From NCBI RefSeq assembly GCF_009730915.1, contig NC_052475.1, positions 24,489,016 to 24,553,015 on the forward strand: DNA of 64,000 bases, written 5' to 3'. How positions within the stretch are numbered: the stretch's first letter is position 1; the number at the start of each line of letters is the position of its first letter. Under the pieces are notes generated by a model that ran no database searches, was not told the DNA's origin, and was given only the letters and a program-made list of their open reading frames with translations. Made by a program: the position numbers and the translations under genes. Shown piece by piece: positions 57,125 through 64,000 of the stretch. Source of the DNA: Dioscorea cayenensis subsp. rotundata. Taxonomy: Eukaryota > Streptophyta > Magnoliopsida > Dioscoreales > Dioscoreaceae.

Positions 57125-60100
57125 TCATTTGCGAATAAATGCAACAGTTGACACATGGGATCCCTCAACCCCGCCGAAGACGAACGTAGGATATGTGCAA
57201 ACATGATCTAAATATTGGAAAACATCGGTAGGTTCAGTACCTGGATATTGGACAAGGTTTTTAGATCTGATCCTTTTGTTGAAGTCATCCACTTCTGCTA
57301 ATAATTCATCTTTTGTATTGTTACATGATGTGATCACCTGCAAATGTTATCAAAGAAGAGTGAATGCAAAGACCATGATGTTAAGACTGCATTCATTAAT
57401 TAGGCAAGTTAACAAGGTTAAAGATTGAATCCTTACCAGTAATCCACAAGCAGTGACCAGGTTTGATACAGCCTCCCAATACACCATCCTAAGGAAAAAA
57501 AGGAAATTGTAAATTAAATGCTTTTTATTTTTGCTGTTTATCAAGATCGCATGAGATTACATATTAAATATGATTGTGGAGATTATTACTTAAACAAATG
57601 ACTAGCAAAGAGAGCAACTCTCACGAGGTGAAAATGTTTAGGGTACTTCCAAAGAAGTGAGATTTTCACAACTATTTTACCAATAGGTTGCATGCACATC
57701 TTTACATTTTATTTTAAATGCAAAATAATGACATAACCATCAAATGATATTCCTATGTTTTCTCTTAAAGATAATAATTACCCCAGAAGAAAAAGTAAAA
57801 AAAACCACCACAAATTTATGTTTTCTCAGAGGCCAGCTCAGGTTTTGTTTGATGTTTTCATTTTCCCTAAAAGTCCTGCCTCAATGCAGTGCATGGAACC
57901 AATGGGTGAACTATACACATCGAAGGGCCTCTTCGTTCTCGGATCATTTGATCCCTCTGGTTCAAAACATAATCTAGAATCTAGTGAGAAATGTGGACAT
58001 AAAGAAATGACCAGGTGAGCAGTAAGATTTATATATGGGTGCCCAGACAGAAAAGGGAAAAAGTAGGTGGTAGGGTCACTGAGAATTGTTGCCATATGGG
58101 AGAAGGTAGGAATTGGTGATTGGCGATTGGCAATTGGCAATTGGCGTTGGTGATTGCTTTCTGAACAGCTTTCTGAATCTCATCCTTATTGGCATCATAT
58201 ATATATCCAATGCATCACTTGTATATATGTCTGTCTATATTAGAATACAATCAACCAATATATATATATATATATATTTGAGAAATCAACCAATATATCT
58301 GACTTCATGTGTATTAGAACAAGCATTTCTAGTTCTGTTAATGTGTAAGGTACAATTTTTGATAATACGAAAAAAACTATGTCAACAACCCAAGTATTCG
58401 GCAACCCAAGCGCCTAGAATGACTTAAACTGAAGCTATTTATTTAGTTTTAATAATAAGATGAGCTTCCTAACCATTAAGAAGGGAGGGGTGTGCACAAT
58501 TATCGGTGGAGCAAGTGGAGGCAAAACCTATGCACATTTGAGTCTTCAAATCACTCATGTACAACCACTGCTTACAATCCTAAAAATGTGCTCTCACTCG
58601 TAAATCTAAACTCTTGCCACTTGTGAAAAGTTCTTATGGAAACCCGGGTACCAATTGATCTCTCAGTTGTTGGCTATTAAATGCACCACATTAGAGCATT
58701 ACAATATAATAAGGGGAATTTATACAGTTTATTGAAGCACTCTTACATTGAATTATCTTTCCCCAAATAATCAAAACAAGTTTTAGAAGATTTGTTTAGT
58801 TATCAGTAGTATCACGAAATACCAGAAACATCTGTAGAGTTAAATAAGGATAACAATTAGTACCTCTTGACAGGACCATCTGGGTGTAGCCCAACAGCAT
58901 CAAAAGTCCCTTTGTCCACAATCAGCTGGAATTTTCGGTCTAATTTTGTACCTAGAACATCATCAACCTGAAATAAACCATCAAACCAATGATATATTCA
59001 TCAAAAATACAAAACTATCAACATTTATTTAACTAAAAGGTAACAAGAAGAGAAAACATGAACCATAGGTAGATATTAAAGCAAGCAACACAAAACCCAA
59101 TAGCTGAAACAAAGTGATGCATTTAGATCTATGGAAGCTTTGAAGCAAATAAGTCAAATACAATTAATTTTGTCTATTAATCAGGTCCTCCTTTTCAATA
59201 AATCAAAGCTAAATTAAAATACAAGTGATATAGCATTAAAATAGATACAGTTGTCCTACAAATCAGGTGGAAACACACAAGTGTACAAGAACATATGTAG
59301 ACACGTGTGTAACTACAACACGGACAAATATTTACATAATATACTCACATTATAAATTTCTACATGCCTGAAGCATAAATAAGTAGAGTGAGGAGTGAAT
59401 AGCTTGCTTTCATAATCATAGCAATATAGCATCACATACCAGGAACTTAATACTAGAGAATCCATCACGCTCAGCAAGGTTTCGTGCAAGATTTATTGCT
59501 TTTTCACTATAATCAATTCCAGTCAGGTCTGAAAACCTGCAAGCCAATTCAAATGAGTTCTTAGTTGATATTATTTTGGAAATTTAAAACAAATTGTGAG
59601 ATGAACTAATAATTTTTAACAAGTCCAATGCATATTAAGAACCTTTCACAAAGGTAACGTTACATGGGATAGGATAAGCAGGCTACAGAAGAGTGGCAAA
59701 TAAAGTTTTACATCTCCCCAGTAAGATGATAAATTTGATCAATTCCAAAGAACAGAATTCCACTAGGGCAAGCAAGTTCTAAGCTACATAAAAATGACTT
59801 CCACCAACCAAGGACCCTGTAAATGCAAATAAAAATCATCCATCTACCAAACTAATTAATACACAAGTGGCATAAAGACATTTAGGCATTTGTAGAAGAA
59901 TAGTGAGGGAAGATTTAAGATTTGTGTAAAAAGGTTAAAAAAAAAATCATTTGACACTAGAGAACATACTTCCTCTCGGGCAAGCAAACTTTAAGCTGCA
60001 TAAAAACGACTTCAACCAACCAAAAGCAATGCAAGTGCAGATAAATTTCTTCTGTCTATCAAACTAAATTTTTATATATAAGCAGTATAAAGATATTTGG

Positions 60101-62068
60101 GCATTTGTAAAACAATAGTGTGGGAAGATTTGAGTAAAACGATTAGAAAGAAAAAATTATTGACTCTAAAGAAAAGAATTTCTCTCAGGCAAGCAAGCTC
60201 TAAGCCACTGAAAAATAACTTCAACAACCAAAGACCATGTGGGTGCAAATAATTTTGTCCATCTATCAAACCAAACTTTTAAATATATGTGGCGCACAGA
60301 CATTAAGGAATTAATGGACCAATTGTGAGTGAAGATGATACCATACCCTTGTTTTGCAAGCTCTTGCAGAAGCAAACCATTCCCAGTTCCAATGTCAAGT
60401 ACGCTCCATTTGGACAAGTCTCCACAGGCCTTGTCTTTTGATTCAGATTTATTGCTGCTGCCATTGGCTAGATTCCCACCTCCAACCATGTTTGTGCACA
60501 AGTTTTTAGTCCAAGATGCTACAACATCCATAACTTCAACACCAAACCTTGACAAGGGAAAAAAAAATGAAATTAAACTATGACAAAGTCTTAACTTTTT
60601 CTGCTGAAAATCAAATCTAATTAGAAGTTTCAAATGTTTTACTATACATATCTGTGAATTGATTTACAAAGAAATAAACAGGGAATTTCCTGTGTGCAGA
60701 CACGCAGCATGAGTTTTCGAATTTGCACCAATAATTGGTATACAGCAGTAACTAATGAAAATTAAAGAATTTGCTTATAAGTCATGTGCACCATGGAAGG
60801 ATACAATAACTTCTTGTAAATGATTAGACTAACCTATAACAGTTCATGAGAAATGGTCCTTTGGGTCATAACCGTAAGGACATTCAAAACATAACTGAAG
60901 CAATATTCCTTTGTTACTTATCCCCTTCACTGGCTATTACTCAAATTTAAATAGCTTCATTTCCCAACAATTATTGCTTGTCAAAACATATGCCCCGACA
61001 TTTGTAAGTCCATAGCTTTGCAGCAGAAAACGAGAATTTCAACAAGTGCACTGATCAATCACTTGTTATCATCACTACAGAAGGGAACTTAAAATTCAGA
61101 ACACTGCTCTAAATAGGATGACTGTGAACCTTTTAGGACATCAAACAGACGTGTACCTTACAATCATTTTATCTAACTACTCACCAAATTTCACCAGCAT
61201 GACCATGCTCATGGAAATTCACAAGATCCTCAGCATAAGTTGCATCCCAGTAGCTTTGTAAGCCCAAAATTGAAGGTTCCGCCTCATTAGCATCTGAATC
61301 CTCTTTGTCAGAGCTGCATTACCAATAAAAATCTTCTTGATCCAAGGTAGATAAACCACATAAATTTAAGAAAAAATAAATTTCACAGAGACTAAAGCAT
61401 CAGATAAACAATAGGTTATTACCCGTAAACATTTCTCAGCTATCACTATTAACAATCAGATATCGGCTTCAACGTTTGATCTTATATAACGAAAAGTTCA
61501 AAAAAATAAAAAAATAAAAAATTGAGATACACTAATTGAGGGGAAGAAACACACATGAAAACTAATGAAGTTACATAATCAATCACTTCATCTCTGAGAA
61601 AAGATCAATCTAGTCCATTGGTCTACATGTCAAGACACTGAAGAGAATCCAAAATCATCCATAAAAGAACCAAATTTTCTTTGATTCATCTAAAATTACA
61701 AAACTGGAAGAAGAAAAAAAAGAATATTACGATATCAAACCCTTTTCAGCCAGCATCTAACCTAAAAAATTTCGCTAAAAAGAAGCCTAATAAAATCAAA
61801 CAGAATTCCAAATTCAAAGCTGGAGCTAATTAGAGAGAACGAGAATAGACCTGCTATCGGAGGCGGCGGGGAAGGTGGAGACCGAGAGGATCTCAGCGGC
61901 ATCAGCATGACGCTGCTCGTCATCGAGAGTGCTGCCATAGTCGCTCTTGATAGACCACGAGTCCGCAGCCACCGACCTGTCGTCATCGGAGACCATCTCC
62001 GTCGCTGCCGGAGGCGGCCTCGACGGGAATAGATCGGAGTCCTCCGGCGGCCACCGGACCCCCGCCAT
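57125..62068 (-). CDS. eEF1A lysine methyltransferase, METTL10/EFM4 type
   Basis: A SAM-dependent methyltransferase of the group that includes human EEF1AKMT2, yeast Efm4 and Arabidopsis AR401, which methylate a lysine of elongation factor 1A in the cytosol; here the substrate is inferred. Seven exons: 62068-61851, 61313-61185, 60547-60347, 59536-59440, 58967-58864, 57488-57437, 57337-57125; 337 aa, all phases agree. Residues 1-85 are acidic and disordered. 'LGLQSYWDATYAEDLVNF' opens the family domain, SAM motif I is VLDIGTGNG (165-173), motif II is GIDYSEKAI (from 189), and 'DKGTFDAVGLHPDG' (233-246) is the family signature. The C-terminus is FGGVEGSHVSTVAFIRK. A loop near 138-158 (GGGNLANGSSNKSESKD) is an insertion between conserved blocks. 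The gene appears intact. Confidence 0.93.
58100..58160. repeat. Clustered ATTGG (inverted CCAAT) repeat in an intron
   Basis: 'gaattggtgattggcgattggcaattgg' and the bases after it give six ATTGG units at roughly 7-8-bp steps. On the transcribed strand these read CCAAT. The cluster lies in the intron between exons 5 and 6 of the methyltransferase gene. Confidence 0.8.
59750..60345. repeat. Three tandem copies of a unit of about 215 bp in an intron
   Basis: Each unit starts near 'aagaa.a.aattcc.ct.gggcaagcaa' and includes 'gacttc.acca.ccaa' and 'gacattt.ggcatttgt'. Copies begin near 59752, 59963 and 60171, diverged by roughly 15-20% by eye. They sit in the intron between exons 3 and 4 of the methyltransferase gene. 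Confidence 0.8.
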
Positions 62069-62550
62069 CGAGATCGAGAGAAATGGGTGCTATTTTTGGG
62101 GTAATAGAACACTATTTTAAATTGGAAGAGAGCAACCATAGCCGTACACAAAGCTTCAAGATTCGTAAACTCTAATCTCAAGGCATCTTGATGGATCGGG
62201 TTGCAGGCTGATCGTGTATGGTGTTAGGATAGAAACAGAGGATCCTTCTCAGTGTGAACTTTTGATGAGCTATTATTTACGGAAACACCATTTGGCGCCG
62301 ATTTTGTGATATTTTGCTCATTAGCCCTTCACATTTTGACATATATCCAATGAGTTCTAAGTTTGCAATACATCATAAGGAATTAAATTTTTTTTTTAAA
62401 AAAAAAAGTTTAATCTCCATCCAAATTGTTTATAAACAATATCAAGACCTCAACTGGAAAACATTTCATATAAACAAGAACACAATCAAACTTCATAAAC
62501 AACAGAGCCAAAAAGAAAAAAACCAGAGCTTTCAGTTTCATCACTAGTTC
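62069..62550. other. Promoter region of the methyltransferase gene and 3' flank of the PADRE gene
   Basis: The methyltransferase leader lies at 62070-62110. No TATA box stands out, as is common for housekeeping genes. An A/T tract occurs at 62385-62410. Confidence 0.4.
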
Positions 62551-62552
62551 AT

Positions 62553-63041
62553 TCAAGCAGACTCTTCAATGGTGTCCAATGAAGGTCTCCATGACCACTG
62601 CCTTGAAACATTCTTCTCAAACTTAACATTTGTTTCAGGCTTTGGTGATGCCGGCTCCGGTGAAGAAGCCGGACACAAGAAGAAGTCAGTAAGGATTGGA
62701 AAAATCCTTGCTAGCTTCTTAGAGCCTCTTTTTTTCACTGATCTAGTGACCATGAATGACAATGTGACCATTTCCTCCTCAGTGAGCACAGAGAAGAGCA
62801 TGTCCATAGGGAGGAGGAAGTAGAGACGGTGTCGCCGGAGTTCGTCTTTGTCAGCGAGGCCGGGGACTCTACAACCAATCTTGAGATGACTTGAGTCACA
62901 GATAAATTTTCCATTGTGCTCCAGCATGAGGTCTTCTGCTTTTATGATTTGCTTGTACTCTTTGGTCACACCATTCATGTCAATGACCTTGATGGAGCCA
63001 TTGGAGGCCATGCAAGGTGTGCATGATGTAGTGTTCCCCAT
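62553..63041 (-). CDS. PADRE-domain (DUF4228) protein, 162 aa
   Basis: A single-exon, plant-specific protein. The start MGNTTSCTPC fits N-myristoylation at Gly2 with nearby cysteines for palmitoylation, so membrane attachment is likely. The PADRE/DUF4228 domain fills residues 10 to about 120: 'SIKVIDMNGVTKEYKQIIKA' then EDLM, 'FICDSSHLKIGCRVPGLADK' then DEL, and 'RLYFLLPMDMLFSVLTEEEM', which is the diagnostic Y(F/L)L(P).. block. The C-terminal tail is variable (PASSPEPASPKPE, then WRPSLDTIEESA). Family members are often induced by fungal infection or abiotic stress; the molecular function is not established. The length is typical. The start is supported by a TATA box at about 63096-63105 on the minus strand. 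Confidence 0.92.
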   Translation of the reverse strand: MGNTTSCTPCMASNGSIKVIDMNGVTKEYKQIIKAEDLMLEHNGKFICDSSHLKIGCRVPGLADKDELRRHRLYFLLPMDMLFSVLTEEEMVTLSFMVTRSVKKRGSKKLARIFPILTDFFLCPASSPEPASPKPETNVKFEKNVSRQWSWRPSLDTIEESA

Positions 63042-63095
63042 CAGAGAAAGAGAGGGAGAGATGTTGTTGTTGCTATCCTGTCTCTGTGAATGATG

Positions 63096-63105
63096 GATAT
63101 ATAAG
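63096..63105 (-). promoter_or_regulatory. TATA box of the PADRE gene
   Basis: On the minus strand 'cttatatatcc' lies about 55-65 bp upstream of the ATG at 63041, predicting a start near 63070. Confidence 0.5.
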
Positions 63106-63109
63106 AATT

Positions 63110-64000
63110 AAGATATATTTAATGAACTAATTAATTTATATATATATATATATATAATCTTGGCATGTAGAGAGTGAGAGAGAGAGGGATTAGGCAGGAG
63201 GTCACTGTTTAGACAGGCTTGTTTAATAAGAGAAGCACATGGTTAGGAGTTGGCAAGGTAGGGTTTTATATAAAAAGAGAGATAATGAAAAAGTGGGGAG
63301 CCTTGAGACTTTCTTAAGGAACAAACTTATTCATTTGGATGAGTGTTTATAAGTATTTTTTAAATTAGACTCTTGTAATCTTTATATATTAATGTGATTA
63401 TTTTATATAAATCATGTTTTCCATTTTTTGGTACTAGTTTTGAATAGATTTGAATTCCATTAAGCAACAACCTGTAAACCTTTGTTTTATTGTCTTCTTG
63501 AAATCTTTAAGCTTACTCTTGGAATCAAGATAATCTAATGATGTTGTGTGTTGTTAGGGACATCTTAAGCTAGAGATTATTGAAGTCTTATAACAACTCA
63601 TAAAGTGCTGAGCTTTTCATAGAATTTTCGTCATGTTTGAAGAAGACAAAGTACCATGAATTGGACAAAGGACTCTAAATTGGTGTTAATCTTTATCCAG
63701 TATACACAGCATAATACTTTTTTTTAAGTAATGATAGAATCACCATCTGCCAAGATTAAAAAAAAGACAATTAGCCAACAATGCATTAAACTAATTAACA
63801 AGTCAATTCCAAGAGTTCATCAGACATCAATATCAAACAGAAAATTTGTTTAACAAACTCATGTTATAATATAAGTTTGAATTTGTCCTTTGTTGATTTC
63901 AAAGGTTAGATTAATCTTATACAATGATTTCTCCTCAAAGACTTTCACATGATAATAGCATTCAAATATTCATCAGAAATTATAGGAAGTATTCGATCAG
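63110..64000. other. Upstream intergenic DNA of the PADRE gene
   Basis: A (TA)n run at 63137-63156 and a (GA)n run at about 63175-63187 lie close to the promoter. The rest is AT-rich with nothing recognised. Confidence 0.5.

Noticed and set aside
1..64000. CRISPR arrays, operons or bacterial-type defence systems
   Set aside because: The window is plant nuclear DNA; the tandem repeats seen are minisatellites and LTR units.

Overview
This is nuclear DNA of a flowering plant. It carries intron-rich genes with GT-AG splice sites, L1-type LINEs with C-terminal zinc-knuckle and RNase H regions, Ty3/gypsy LTR remnants, MITEs and abundant (TA)n. The mature miR159 sequence ends in CUCUG, the form typical of monocots. 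Coding GC is moderate, unlike grasses, so a non-grass monocot (for example a yam-like lineage) is my best guess; this is inference, not proof. Two runs of exactly 1000 N (3217-4216 and 44730-45729) are assembly placeholders.

Layout. 1-29.4 kb is mostly repeats: several LINE 3' ends on both strands, a 2.8 kb solo LTR with CAGGG target duplications, an Athila-like LTR carrying an array of 16-bp palindromes, a 1.98 kb PIF/Harbinger-type element with TTA duplications, an internally deleted Tat/Retand-like retrotransposon and a PHO1-like gene scrap. Two miR482/2118-type microRNA hairpins lie among them (about 6.1 and 9.8 kb); the strand opposite each mature arm encodes the NLR P-loop GMGGIGK. A possible small secreted-peptide gene (17.15-17.41 kb) has two weaker relatives at 10.3 and 11.2 kb.

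29.5-41 kb holds two LRK10-like (GUB_WAK plus kinase) receptor kinase genes in tandem. The first is split by a 2.33 kb solo LTR with CTAGC duplications. The second carries four +1 homopolymer frameshifts within about 100 bp. Copies of the gene-cluster flank at 17.4, 22.5 and 34.3 kb suggest the cluster was once larger. At 42-44.3 kb is LSM8, with defects that become denser toward the adjacent gap.

47.8-64 kb is gene-rich. It contains a small membrane protein gene (+), a MIR159 gene (-), a complete nine-exon phosphoenolpyruvate/phosphate translocator gene (-), a seven-exon METTL10/EFM4-type eEF1A lysine methyltransferase gene (-) and a single-exon PADRE/DUF4228 gene (-). There is no operon logic. 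The links are thematic: the miR482/2118 loci (silencers of NLR genes), the LRK10-like receptors and the PADRE gene all suggest immunity-related content. No wholly new system is proven. The most interesting points are the paired NLR-targeting microRNA loci, the peptide-like small genes and the broken receptor cluster.
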